DNA of 64,000 nt from Halosolutus gelatinilyticus (GTDB lineage: Archaea > Halobacteriota > Halobacteria > Halobacteriales > Natrialbaceae). The stretch lies in the NCBI RefSeq assembly GCF_023028105.1, contig NZ_CP095491.1:248001-312000 (forward strand), read 5' to 3'. The notes under the pieces are model-generated. The model searched no databases, was not told the origin of the DNA, and saw only the letters and a program-made list of their open reading frames with translations. Shown piece after piece: positions 16,063 to 24,239 of this stretch (positions within the stretch are counted from its first letter, which is position 1; the number at the start of each line of letters is the position of its first letter). Both the position numbers and the translations under genes were made by a program.

Positions 16063-18315
16063 TCACTCCGCGGTTTCGGCGCTGGACCCCGACTCGTCTG
16101 CGTCGCCGGCCGCGGATCCCGACTCGGCGCCGTCCGTTCCGTCCGATCCCGACTCCGAACCGCCGGACGCCGCAGCGTCAGAATCCGATTCGTCCGACTC
16201 CGAACCGTTCGAGCCCGAGCCGTCGGAAGTAGAATCGGCCCCACTGGCTCCGTCTCCGTCGGTACGCTCTCCGTCAGAATCGCCCTCGTCGGAACTGGCG
16301 CCGTCGGAGTCACCTCCGTCGGAATCGTCGCCGCCAGAATCGCCCTCGTCAGAACCGTCACCGGACGAATCGTCTCTCTCGGCGGCGTCCCTTTCGGATT
16401 CGTCCGGTTCGAGCACCGAGACCACGACGCTGGTCGAGTCGTCCGGCGTGCTCGCCGTGACGAGGACGTCGCCGACGTCTTCCGCCGTCGTCGAGTACGT
16501 CAGGGTGACCGCGCCGGTCCGACCGGCGGCGATCGAAACCGACTCACTGTCGACGCTCTCCCGATCGCCGATATCCAACCGGACGTCCGTTTCGCCAGCG
16601 CTCCCGCCGACGATCTCGATCTCGACCGTCACGTCGATCGAGTCGCCGGCGGTGACTTCGTCGGCCGTCTCGACGCTCGAAATTTCGAACGACGGTTCGG
16701 GCGCGTCGGCGGCGTACGCGATCGTCTCGGCCGCGAGTTCGTCGCCGGTCTCCGCCGCCAGAACGCGCACTTCGATCGAGGTGTCGTCCGCGACCGGTGG
16801 ATCGAGTTCGATCTCGGCCGGTTCGACGATCTCCCTGGCGTCAAACGCGTCGGTTTCGATCTTCGCACCGCCGTACTCCGCCTCGACGGAGAATTCGACG
16901 TCGGCCGTCGCGCGCTCGACGAGCAGGGTCTCGCCGTCGCCCTTCTGGTCGGCGACGGCCAGTTCCGCGCTCGGCTCCGCATCGTCGTCTTCCGTTCCGA
17001 TCACTTCGACCGCCACCTCGTCGGCGGCGTCCTCGGTCTCGACTCGGGCAGGGAACGTCTGCGTTCGTCGGACCACAGCCGTCGCAAACTCCAGTAGGAT
17101 CGATTCGCTCGCGCCGCTCTCGACGGTCACCGATCGACTGTCGACCAGTTCCGGGTCGTGGCCGACGACGAGGTCGACCTCTCGCTCGAGGGCGGACGCG
17201 GTGCCGTTTTCGAGTTCGGCGGTCACTTCGAGGACGGCGCCGGTGTCGACCGGGTCGTTCGTCTCTACGATCGTCACGTCGACCTCGCCGTCGGGGTCGT
17301 CGACGACCGACTCGATTATCCACGGGGATTCGGACGTCACGGCCCCGTTCTCGTCGATCACCCAGGTGACGATCGGGCAGCCGTGACAGTGGTGATCGAG
17401 CTCCAGGGTCGCGGTGTCCTTGGAGCCGCTCACCTCGCTTTCTCCGAGCACGGCGTCCGCGTGTCCGAGCCACCAGACGACTCGATCGAGGCCCCCGTCC
17501 GGATGGGCCATCTCCAGCGCGAGTTCGATCGGCTCGCCGCGGACCGCCTCGATCGCCTCCTCGCTCGGCTCGCGGCCCGCGACGACCGGCCCTTGGGTCC
17601 CGGACTCCGTCACGCGGACCGTCCACGTCGCGCGGTACGTTTCGTCCTCGCCGCCGATGGCCGCGGCCACCTCGTAGGTGCCCGTCGACTCGAACGACGT
17701 CCGCCAGTGATCCGCGCCCCGGTGGCCGTAGTACGCGCTATACCAGGGACCTATCGACTGTCCGTCGAACTCACCGTCGACGAACCACCGCGTTCCGCCG
17801 CCGTACTCGCCGAGCACCTCGGATTCGACTTCGAACAGTACCGACGTTCCGGGCTGCACCGTTAGCTCCCTGTCGGGGCTCGTCTGGGCCGGATCGAGGT
17901 CCGGAATCGCGAGCACGTCGACGGTTCGCTCGGCCGCGTCGTCCTCGGTTTCGAACCGCACCGTTACGGCGTCGTCGCGGCCGGTCGGAACGGTGTAGAA
18001 CGAGAAGTCGTCGAGGACTTTCGTCTCGCCGGGATCGATCGTCGTCCTGACGGTCGATCGCTGCTCGCCGTCGAAGAAGCACTCGATGTCCGGCCGAATC
18101 GCCGCGGAGCCCCTGTTTTCGACTTCGATCGCGACCTCGAGCAGCGCTCCGGCGTCGACCGGTGCGTTCGTCTCGACGATCCGTACGGCGACGGTATCGT
18201 CGTCCTGAAAGACGGCGGTCGTTTTCTCCGCGAGATGCCGTCTGATCGACGCGACGGCGCCCGTGATCGTCGCTGCGACGCTCCCCCCGGCGAGGAGATA
18301 CCCCCGTCTCCGCAT
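16063..18315 (-). CDS. Large secreted CARDB-type repeat protein with acidic Ser/Asp/Gly tail
   Basis: The 750-residue protein starts with MRRRGYLLAGGSVAATI, a signal-like hydrophobic segment. The exterior part has at least two CARDB/APHP-type beta-sandwich units that begin with VRIVETNAPVDAGALLEV and VTIVETNDPVDTGAVLEV, and further Ig-like units. The last roughly 105 residues are almost only Ser, Asp, Gly, Glu and Ala, a probable extended surface stalk. No C-terminal membrane anchor or PGF motif is seen, so it may be secreted or held by the N-terminal helix. The internal ATG was chosen over one five codons upstream. It sits convergent to trmB, six bases away. Confidence 0.8.
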   Translation of the reverse strand: MRRRGYLLAGGSVAATITGAVASIRRHLAEKTTAVFQDDDTVAVRIVETNAPVDAGALLEVAIEVENRGSAAIRPDIECFFDGEQRSTVRTTIDPGETKVLDDFSFYTVPTGRDDAVTVRFETEDDAAERTVDVLAIPDLDPAQTSPDRELTVQPGTSVLFEVESEVLGEYGGGTRWFVDGEFDGQSIGPWYSAYYGHRGADHWRTSFESTGTYEVAAAIGGEDETYRATWTVRVTESGTQGPVVAGREPSEEAIEAVRGEPIELALEMAHPDGGLDRVVWWLGHADAVLGESEVSGSKDTATLELDHHCHGCPIVTWVIDENGAVTSESPWIIESVVDDPDGEVDVTIVETNDPVDTGAVLEVTAELENGTASALEREVDLVVGHDPELVDSRSVTVESGASESILLEFATAVVRRTQTFPARVETEDAADEVAVEVIGTEDDDAEPSAELAVADQKGDGETLLVERATADVEFSVEAEYGGAKIETDAFDAREIVEPAEIELDPPVADDTSIEVRVLAAETGDELAAETIAYAADAPEPSFEISSVETADEVTAGDSIDVTVEIEIVGGSAGETDVRLDIGDRESVDSESVSIAAGRTGAVTLTYSTTAEDVGDVLVTASTPDDSTSVVVSVLEPDESERDAAERDDSSGDGSDEGDSGGDDSDGGDSDGASSDEGDSDGERTDGDGASGADSTSDGSGSNGSESDESDSDAAASGGSESGSDGTDGAESGSAAGDADESGSSAETAE

Positions 18316-18553
18316 GACGCGTGCTATCACGTCCTCCCCCTAATATCGCTGTCACGATCGCGCTGAAAGACGAGAATCCTGAACTGTCGTGTGGGAATGA
18401 CGATCGAGCGGAGCCGACGGTCGACGGAGATCCCGGTCGTGCGAGGTCGAACGCGCGTCGGGGAGCCGAATCGCCGGACCGTTTCCGTCCGAGGCGCGGA
18501 GATCAGGCGGGAGCGGCCCCGCGTCGGCGACCATCGCACACTGTTCGAATGTT

Positions 18554-18580
18554 TACTACGTATTGGATAAATCTTTTAGC
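18554..18580 (+). promoter_or_regulatory. Promoter of gdh with candidate TrmB box
   Basis: TACT-ACGTATT-GGATA at 18554-18569 resembles the reported TrmB consensus TACT-N7-GAGTA, with two mismatches in the second half. A TATA-like ttttagc follows at 18574-18580, about 26-29 bases before the gdh ATG. The box therefore lies directly upstream of TATA. In Halobacterium this position has been associated with activation, but the match is imperfect. Confidence 0.4.
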
Positions 18581-18602
18581 ATCGGCCCGCCATGCTAGAG
18601 GT

Positions 18603-19670
18603 ATGAAAGCAATCGCAGTCGAACCGGGAGCTGGAACACCCGACCTCGTCGAGATACCCCGACCCGAACCCGGGCCGGGCGAGGCGCTCGTCCGGACGCT
18701 CCGCGTGGGCGTCGACGGAACGGACCACGAAGTCATCGCGGGCCACCACGGCGGTCTTCCCGACGGCGAAGACCGGTTGATCCTCGGCCACGAGGCCGTT
18801 GGCGTCGTCGAAGACCCGAACGGGACCGACCTCGAGCAAGGACAGTGCGTCGTTCCCACCGTCCGACGGGCGCCGAACGGGACCAACGAGTACTTCGAAC
18901 GGGGCGAACCCGACATGGCTCCCGAAGGCGAGTACGTCGAGCGCGGTATCGTCGGCGACCACGGCTTCATGGCCGAGTATTTCACCAGCCCGGCCGAGTT
19001 TCTCGTCTCCGTTCCCGACGACCTCGCCGCGCTCGGATTCCTCGTCGAGCCGATCAGCATCAGCGAGAAAGCCATCGACCACGCCGCCGCCTCCCGATCG
19101 GCCTTCGAGTGGTCGCCCGAGTCGGCGCTCGTCCTCGGCAACGGCTCGCTCGGCCTGCTGACGCTCGCGATGTTCGAGGACGTCCTCGAGATCGATCGAA
19201 CCTACTGTTTGGGGCGGCGCGACCGGCCCGATCCGTCGATCGACATCATCGAGTCGCTCGGTGCGACGTACGTCGACTCCCGGGAGACGCCGGTCTCCGA
19301 GATTCCCGACGAGTACGAGGCCGTCGACGTCGTCTACGAGGCGACGGGGTACGCGAAACACGCCTTCGAAACGATCGAGGCGCTCGCGCCGAACGGCGTC
19401 GGCGTCCTGCTGGGCGTTCCGGGACCCTGGGAGTTCGACGTCGACGGCGGGCGGCTCCACCGAGAGCTGGTGCTCCACAACAAGGCGCTCCTCGGCACGG
19501 TGAACTCCCACCGCGGCCACTTCGAGGCCGCCGTCGATACGCTCAGTCAACTTCCGCGCTCGTTCACCGACGATCTGGTCACCGGAGTGTACGGGCTCGA
19601 CGAGTTCGAGACCGCCTTCGAAACCGACGACGACGTCATCAAGACCGCGATCGAGTTCGCGTCGGCCTGA
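18603..19670 (+). CDS. gdh: Glucose 1-dehydrogenase, zinc-dependent MDR type
   Basis: The 355-residue protein matches the Haloferax mediterranei glucose dehydrogenase pattern. Zinc ligands are at the expected numbers: Asp38 (VGVDGTDHE), His63-Glu64 (LGHEAVGVV) and a glutamate at 149 (FLVEPISISEKA). It oxidises beta-D-glucose with NAD(P) to gluconolactone, the first step of the semi-phosphorylative Entner-Doudoroff route. The NAD(P) site is ALVLGNGSLGLLTL near residue 180. Gluconate dehydratase follows about 120 bases downstream with its own promoter. TrmB, encoded upstream, is the probable regulator. Confidence 0.95.
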   Translation: MKAIAVEPGAGTPDLVEIPRPEPGPGEALVRTLRVGVDGTDHEVIAGHHGGLPDGEDRLILGHEAVGVVEDPNGTDLEQGQCVVPTVRRAPNGTNEYFERGEPDMAPEGEYVERGIVGDHGFMAEYFTSPAEFLVSVPDDLAALGFLVEPISISEKAIDHAAASRSAFEWSPESALVLGNGSLGLLTLAMFEDVLEIDRTYCLGRRDRPDPSIDIIESLGATYVDSRETPVSEIPDEYEAVDVVYEATGYAKHAFETIEALAPNGVGVLLGVPGPWEFDVDGGRLHRELVLHNKALLGTVNSHRGHFEAAVDTLSQLPRSFTDDLVTGVYGLDEFETAFETDDDVIKTAIEFASA

Positions 19671-19760
19671 GCCGACCCACCTGGGGTTTATATTTTCGAG
19701 ACGTGTAGGGCCACTGATCGCCGTTTTCGCCCCGTCGTTGGCCGTCGAGATAGAAACTAT

Positions 19761-19776
19761 TACCAGCTTTCGAGTA
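19761..19776 (+). promoter_or_regulatory. Candidate TrmB operator before gluconate dehydratase
   Basis: TACC-AGCTTTC-GAGTA fits the TrmB consensus TACT-N7-GAGTA with a single mismatch and the correct 7-base spacer. It lies 13-28 bases before the ATG at 19789 and overlaps or follows the TATA-like aactatta. In that position bound protein would block transcription initiation, fitting repression of sugar breakdown without glucose. Confidence 0.55.
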
Positions 19777-19788
19777 ACTATTTGGGCC

Positions 19789-21027
19789 ATGGGAGTCGAT
19801 TATTCGCAACTGCACGACCCGAACGCGGAGTACACCATGCGGGACCTCTCCGCGGACACGATGGGAGTTACGGCCAAACGAGGCGGCGGCCGCGACGCCG
19901 AGATCACGGACGTCCAGACGACGATGGTCGACGGGAACTTCCCGTGGACGCTCGTCCGCGTCTACACCGACGCCGGCATCGTCGGCACCGGCGAGGCCTA
20001 CTGGGGCGCGGGGGTTCCCGAACTGATCGAGCGGATGAAACCGTTCGTTATCGGAGAGAACCCGCTCGACATCGATCGCCTCTACGAGCACCTGATCCAG
20101 AAGATGTCCGGCGAGGGGAGCATCGAGGGCGTCACCGTCACCGCCATCTCGGGCATCGAGATCGCCCTGCACGACCTCGCGGGCAAGATCCTCGACGTGC
20201 CGGCCTACCAGCTGCTCGGCGGCAAGTACCGCGACCGCATGCGCGTCTACTGCGACTGCCACACCGAGGAGGAGGCCGATCCCGAGGCCTGCGCCGACGA
20301 GGCCGAGCGCGTCGTCGAGGAGCTCGGCTACGACGCGCTGAAGTTCGACCTCGACGTCCCCTCGGGCTTCGAGAAGGACCGCGCGAACCGCCACCTCCGC
20401 CCCGGCGAGATCCGCCACAAGGCTGAGATCGTCGAGAAGGTCACCGAGCGCGTCAAGGACCGCGCCGACGTCGCCTTCGACTGCCACTGGACGTTCTCCG
20501 GCGGCAGCGCGAAGCGCCTCGCCGCCGCGATCGAGGACTACGACGTCTGGTGGCTCGAAGACCCCGTCCCGCCGGAGAATCTCGAAGTCCAGGAGGAAGT
20601 GACGAAGTCGACGACGACGCCGATCACCGTCGGCGAGAACCGCTACCGCGTCACCGAGGAGCGGCGCCTGATCGAGAACCAGGCGGTCGACATCATCGCG
20701 CCGGACTTGCCCAAGGTCGGCGGCATGCGCGAGACCCGCAAGATCGCCGACGTCGCCAACCAGTACTACGTGCCGGTGGCGATGCACAACGTCTCCTCGC
20801 CGGTCGCGACGGTCGCAAGCGCCCACGTGGGCGCGGCGATTCCGAACTCGCTGGCCGTCGAGTACCACAGCTACGAACTGGGCTGGTGGGAGGACTTAGT
20901 CGAGGAGGACGTCATCGAAGACGGGTACATCGAGATCCCCGAGGAACCCGGACTCGGCCTCACGCTCGACCTCGACGCCGTCGAAGAGCACATGGTCGAC
21001 GGCGACGACCTCTTCGACGAAGCCTGA
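19789..21027 (+). CDS. gad: D-gluconate dehydratase (enolase superfamily)
   Basis: The 412-residue enzyme belongs to the mandelate racemase/enolase superfamily. Visible active-site parts are KFDLDVPSG (KxD base), metal ligands in AFDCHWTFS, WLEDPVPPEN and VGENRYR, and the histidine in VAMHNVSSP. Haloarchaeal members next to glucose dehydrogenase convert gluconate to 2-keto-3-deoxygluconate in the semi-phosphorylative Entner-Doudoroff pathway. Galactonate or another aldonate remains possible as a substrate. The ATG at 19789 follows a TrmB-like box. KDG kinase and aldolase are not in this window. Confidence 0.88.
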   Translation: MGVDYSQLHDPNAEYTMRDLSADTMGVTAKRGGGRDAEITDVQTTMVDGNFPWTLVRVYTDAGIVGTGEAYWGAGVPELIERMKPFVIGENPLDIDRLYEHLIQKMSGEGSIEGVTVTAISGIEIALHDLAGKILDVPAYQLLGGKYRDRMRVYCDCHTEEEADPEACADEAERVVEELGYDALKFDLDVPSGFEKDRANRHLRPGEIRHKAEIVEKVTERVKDRADVAFDCHWTFSGGSAKRLAAAIEDYDVWWLEDPVPPENLEVQEEVTKSTTTPITVGENRYRVTEERRLIENQAVDIIAPDLPKVGGMRETRKIADVANQYYVPVAMHNVSSPVATVASAHVGAAIPNSLAVEYHSYELGWWEDLVEEDVIEDGYIEIPEEPGLGLTLDLDAVEEHMVDGDDLFDEA

Positions 21028-21247
21028 TCGACCGCTCGATCGAGCCCGCCCTACCGAGGGCGATCGACGACGCGCCGGGACGATCTCTACTTCTCCTCTC
21101 GGACTCGAACCGGGTGAGCAACCGCGTCGATCGTCGACGCGGCGGTTGCGGGACGGCCGGCAGCCGATCTCGCTTCCACCCCTCTCGGCGGGTTCGGGGC
21201 GATTCGCCGGTGAATGTTTTATTGGGGTCGTCGGGGTGAGTCTCAGC

Positions 21248-22381
21248 GTGACCCGAGACACACTCGGACGGCGCGGGGTACTCCGCGCGTTCGGCGGGAT
21301 CGGTAGTGCGCTCGTGACCGGCAGTTCCGCGGCAGCTGTCGGGGCCGCTCAGCGGGAAGCGGACCGGACCGCTGCGACGCGACGAGTCCAGGATCAGCAA
21401 GACGGCGCAGAAGGCGAAGGAGGGAGGGAGTACACGGCGGTCTACGAGGAGGCCATCGACGACGTCGTCCTCATAAGAGTGTTCGGTGGCGGCCCCCAGT
21501 CCCCCGGCGGACTCGGATCGGGATTCGTGATCGACGCGGACGAGGGATACTTGGTAACCAACAATCACGTCGTCAGCGGCGCGAGCGAAGTCGAAGTTCA
21601 GTTTCGCGACGAACAGTGGCGGACGGCCTCGATCGTCGGCACGGACATCCACAGCGACCTCGCCGTGCTCTCGGTCGACGACCTCCCGGACATCGTCGAC
21701 GGCCTCTCGTTCGCCGACGACGGTCCGGTGATCGGAGAGGAGGTGGTCGCGCTGGGGAACCCGCTCGGACTCGACGCGTCGATCTCCCAGGGGATCGTCA
21801 GCGGCGTCGATCGCTCGCTTCCGAGTCCGACCGGCTTCTCGATCCCGGCGGCGATCCAGACCGATGCGCCCGTCAATCCGGGCAATAGCGGCGGGCCGTT
21901 GGTCGACCTCGACGGGAACGTCCTCGGCGTCGTCTTCGCCGGCGCCGGCCAGGCGATCGGGTTCGCCATCTCCGCGGCGCTCGCCGAGCGCGTCGTTCCG
22001 TCGCTGATCGAGAACGGCGAGTACGAACACGCGTACATGGGCGTCGGAGTCCTGCCTGTCGGGCCGCTGGTCGCCGAGGTAAACGACCTCGAGCGCCCGC
22101 GGGGCGTGCTCGTCACCGAAGTCGTTCCGGATTCTCCCGCCGATGGCGTGCTCGAACCGGCCGACGGCGAGGAGGTCGTCGACGGCCAACCCGTCCCGAC
22201 CGGCGGCGACGTGATCATCAGCATCGGCGATCACGAGATCTCGAATCAGGATCGGCTGTCGTCGGTCCTCGCACTCGAAACCTCGCCCGGGGAGACCATC
22301 GACGTCGAGGTCATCCGGGACGGCGAGCGCCGGACGGTCGAACTCACTCTCGAAGCCCGACCGGAGACCGAACTGCCGTAG
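21248..22381 (+). CDS. HtrA/DegP-like trypsin-fold serine protease with PDZ domain
   Basis: The 377-residue protein begins at a GTG with VTRDTLGRRGVLRAFGGIG, a twin-arginine-like export signal, so it acts outside the cell. The trypsin-type triad is visible: His in NNHVVSG, Asp in HSDLAVLS and Ser in NPGNSGGPL. One PDZ domain follows (YMGVGVLPVGPL to the C-terminus) for recognition of unfolded proteins. A second GTG at 21236 would add four residues. HtrA proteins degrade or refold damaged envelope proteins. The upstream 220 bases contain no other gene. Confidence 0.92.
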   Translation: MTRDTLGRRGVLRAFGGIGSALVTGSSAAAVGAAQREADRTAATRRVQDQQDGAEGEGGREYTAVYEEAIDDVVLIRVFGGGPQSPGGLGSGFVIDADEGYLVTNNHVVSGASEVEVQFRDEQWRTASIVGTDIHSDLAVLSVDDLPDIVDGLSFADDGPVIGEEVVALGNPLGLDASISQGIVSGVDRSLPSPTGFSIPAAIQTDAPVNPGNSGGPLVDLDGNVLGVVFAGAGQAIGFAISAALAERVVPSLIENGEYEHAYMGVGVLPVGPLVAEVNDLERPRGVLVTEVVPDSPADGVLEPADGEEVVDGQPVPTGGDVIISIGDHEISNQDRLSSVLALETSPGETIDVEVIRDGERRTVELTLEARPETELP

Positions 22382-22462
22382 TCGCGATCGACCGCGCCGC
22401 GGGGCCGCCACTCGTTCGCAGGACCCGGCCCCTCGTCGCTGATCTCCACCCTCGCCGCCGAC

Positions 22463-22672
22463 TCACTCCGCGCGTTCGTTCAGGTCCTCCTCTGCATCTT
22501 CGAGGTCGTCTATCTCTTCTTCGTCCTCGCGGGGTGCGTTCTGGGTTCCGAGGTTGTCGTCGCCGTCGTCGACCTCGTCGGGATCCCGATCGATGCGCTC
22601 GAGTTCGTCCTCGATTTCGGCTTCTCGTTCCGCCTCGTACTCGTCGGCTCTGTCGGTATCGTCTTCGGCCAT
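22463..22672 (-). CDS. Small highly acidic protein
   Basis: The 69-residue protein is almost half Asp and Glu, with no cysteine, membrane segment or recognised domain; it is probably largely helical or disordered. The ORF is complete with an ATG start and lies convergent to the protease gene. Such short acidic proteins are common in haloarchaea and have no known role. Composition alone could mimic a gene, so confidence is moderate. Confidence 0.6.
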   Translation of the reverse strand: MAEDDTDRADEYEAEREAEIEDELERIDRDPDEVDDGDDNLGTQNAPREDEEEIDDLEDAEEDLNERAE

Positions 22673-22791
22673 GACGGCCGGAGTTCGTCGTCGAGGGGTT
22701 TGTCGGGCGGGCCGTCGAGTGCAACGTCGCCGGCGATCGATCGGCGGAGACGAAAGACAGATAAAAGACCCTCCGTTGTAAAAGGGTAGAT

Positions 22792-22965
22792 ATGGACGTT
22801 CCGTACGACCTCACCTCGTACGTTCGGGTGTTGAAAATGGCGACGACACCCACGACCGAGGAGTTCCTCCAGGTGTCGAAGATCGCCGGCGCAGGGATCG
22901 TACTCGTCGGCTTCATCGGGTTCCTCATCGGCGCCGTCATGCTGTATCTCCCCGGTGGTGCCTGA
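22792..22965 (+). CDS. secE: Protein translocase subunit SecE (Sec61 gamma)
   Basis: The 57-residue protein reads [20 protein letters not shown] at the N-terminus, the conserved amphipathic helix, then [14 protein letters not shown] and a single C-terminal membrane helix. This is the archaeal SecE/Sec61 gamma pattern; it clamps the SecY channel. Its TGA overlaps the ATG of spt5 (TGATG), a conserved archaeal gene pair that implies coupled translation. A TATA-like gataaaaga is centred about 29 bases before the ATG. Confidence 0.95.
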   Translation: MDVPYDLTSYVRVLKMATTPTTEEFLQVSKIAGAGIVLVGFIGFLIGAVMLYLPGGA

Positions 22966-23402
22966 TGGGCATCTACGCAGTCAAGACCACGGCCAGCCAG
23001 GAGCGCACCGTCGCCGATATGATCATCAATCGCGAGGAGTCGGAGATCCACGCCGCGCTCGCCCCCGACTCGCTGACCTCCTACGTGATGGTCGAAGCGG
23101 ACGGCAACGCCGTCCTCGAGCGCGTCCTCGAGGACATCCCGCACGCGCGGAGCATCGTCCCCGGCCAGTCCGACATCTCCGAGGTCGAGCACTTCCTCTC
23201 GCCGAAGCCGGACGTCGAGGGGATCGCCGAGGGCGACATCGTGGAGCTCATCGCTGGCCCGTTCAAAGGCGAGAAGGCGCAGGTTCAGCGCATCGACGAG
23301 GGCAAGGATCAGGTGACGGTCGAACTGTACGAGGCGACGGTTCCGATTCCGGTGACGGTGCGAGGCGATCAGATTCGCGTGCTCGATTCCGACGAGCGAT
23401 AG
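22965..23402 (+). CDS. spt5: Transcription elongation factor Spt5 (NusG)
   Basis: The 145-residue protein has an NGN domain (residues about 1-85; [20 protein letters not shown]) and a C-terminal KOW motif ([19 protein letters not shown]). It binds the RNA polymerase clamp with Spt4 and raises processivity. Length equals archaeal Spt5. It is translationally coupled to secE by a 1-base overlap of stop and start codons. Confidence 0.97.
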   Translation: MGIYAVKTTASQERTVADMIINREESEIHAALAPDSLTSYVMVEADGNAVLERVLEDIPHARSIVPGQSDISEVEHFLSPKPDVEGIAEGDIVELIAGPFKGEKAQVQRIDEGKDQVTVELYEATVPIPVTVRGDQIRVLDSDER

Positions 23403-23453
23403 CGAGTCGGTTCACTCGGCGCTCGCTACCCCTGCCGAGGTCGTTTTGACCCG

Positions 23454-23519
23454 AATTTTTCGAGAAGCGACAGCCTCGCGAAGCGAGGGGACTCGAGGCG
23501 CAACGCGCCCGCAAAGCGG
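23454..23519 (+). terminator. T-tract and triple micro-hairpin cluster after spt5
   Basis: About 50 bases past the spt5 stop is a run of five T residues (aattttt), the simplest archaeal termination signal. It is followed by three consecutive perfect hairpins: CCTCGC-GAA-GCGAGG at 23474-23488, GGCGC-AAC-GCGCC at 23497-23509 and CCGC-AAA-GCGG at 23509-23519. Loops are three bases each. The T-tract may end the secE-spt5 transcript; the hairpin cluster resembles the one beside tRNA-Leu. Confidence 0.55.
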
Positions 23520-23589
23520 TTCGTATCCGTAGCCGCACGACTCCCTCGATGAGCCCCGTTCCCCGTTCGGGTCCGCCGATCGAAACGGA

Positions 23590-23877
23590 CTACCGCTTCA
23601 GTTCGTTCGCGATCGCCTGCAGGTCGGCGACCTCGTTGATCTCGTCGAGGAGTTCCTCGCGCTCTCGCACCGCTTCGGAGCTGGCACCGTAGGCGCGGAC
23701 GTATTCGGCACGACTGTGTTCGGTGAAGGTGTGGCGGATCGCGAGGTAGCCGTCCGGAACGATGGTTCCGCAGACTTTGCACTCGCGGCGTTCGTGTTCG
23801 GTCGCCTGATGGACCACCGCCGACTCGACGTCCTCGAACACCGAACCGCAGCCGCCGATGCCACATTGCCAGGCCAT
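23590..23877 (-). CDS. Small zinc-finger protein (DUF7565-like)
   Basis: The 95-residue protein contains C2H2-like zinc ligands: CGIGGCGSVFEDVESAVVHQ followed by H and then CKVCGTIVPDGYLAIRHTFT with HS. The C-terminal third is charged and helical. It belongs to the many haloarchaeal zinc mini-proteins; the family name DUF7565 is from memory. A nucleic-acid or protein-binding role is likely but unproven. It is monocistronic and convergent with spt5. Confidence 0.8.
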   Translation of the reverse strand: MAWQCGIGGCGSVFEDVESAVVHQATEHERRECKVCGTIVPDGYLAIRHTFTEHSRAEYVRAYGASSEAVREREELLDEINEVADLQAIANELKR

Positions 23878-24239
23878 TCTCTCGGTAGTCGACGGGCTGA
23901 CCTCTTGGTCTTTTCGTCGTTTCAGTGGTCAGTGATGACACGCGACTGATACCGCTTCGTCGGCCCGAATTCACACCTGCAGCTCGGCTGCGAGCACTCG
24001 ATCGAAACGGCCGTCCGGCGCCGAGAGCGTCCGTTAGATCGCTCGACAGACGATTTCCGTCCCGTCGTATTCGTTCTTCAAGTACGACGCAGAGACGTCC
24101 GGATCGCTGACCGTCCGGAGTCGGCTTCGATCGCCCCGACGATGGGTTCGACCGATTCGTCGGAACCGAGCGCCGGATTGCGATCGTCCGATCGCGGACG
24201 GCCGCCGAATCAGAATCCATAACTCGGTACTCTCGAAAG
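23878..24239. other. Intergenic region with a possible gene relic on the minus strand
   Basis: No intact gene is seen in these 362 bases. On the minus strand two frames look protein-like: GSDESVEPIVGAIEADSG in one and VSDPDVSASYLKNEYDGTE ending CRAI-stop at 24034 in another. Joining them would need a frameshift near 24095, so this may be the 3' end of a decayed gene. I do not recognise the family. The last 30 bases carry a ccataactc TATA candidate for the next gene. Confidence 0.3.

Noticed and set aside
16063-16400. Repetitive Ser/Asp codons as a satellite repeat
   Set aside because: They are the coding sequence of the acidic tail of the surface protein, irregular at DNA level.
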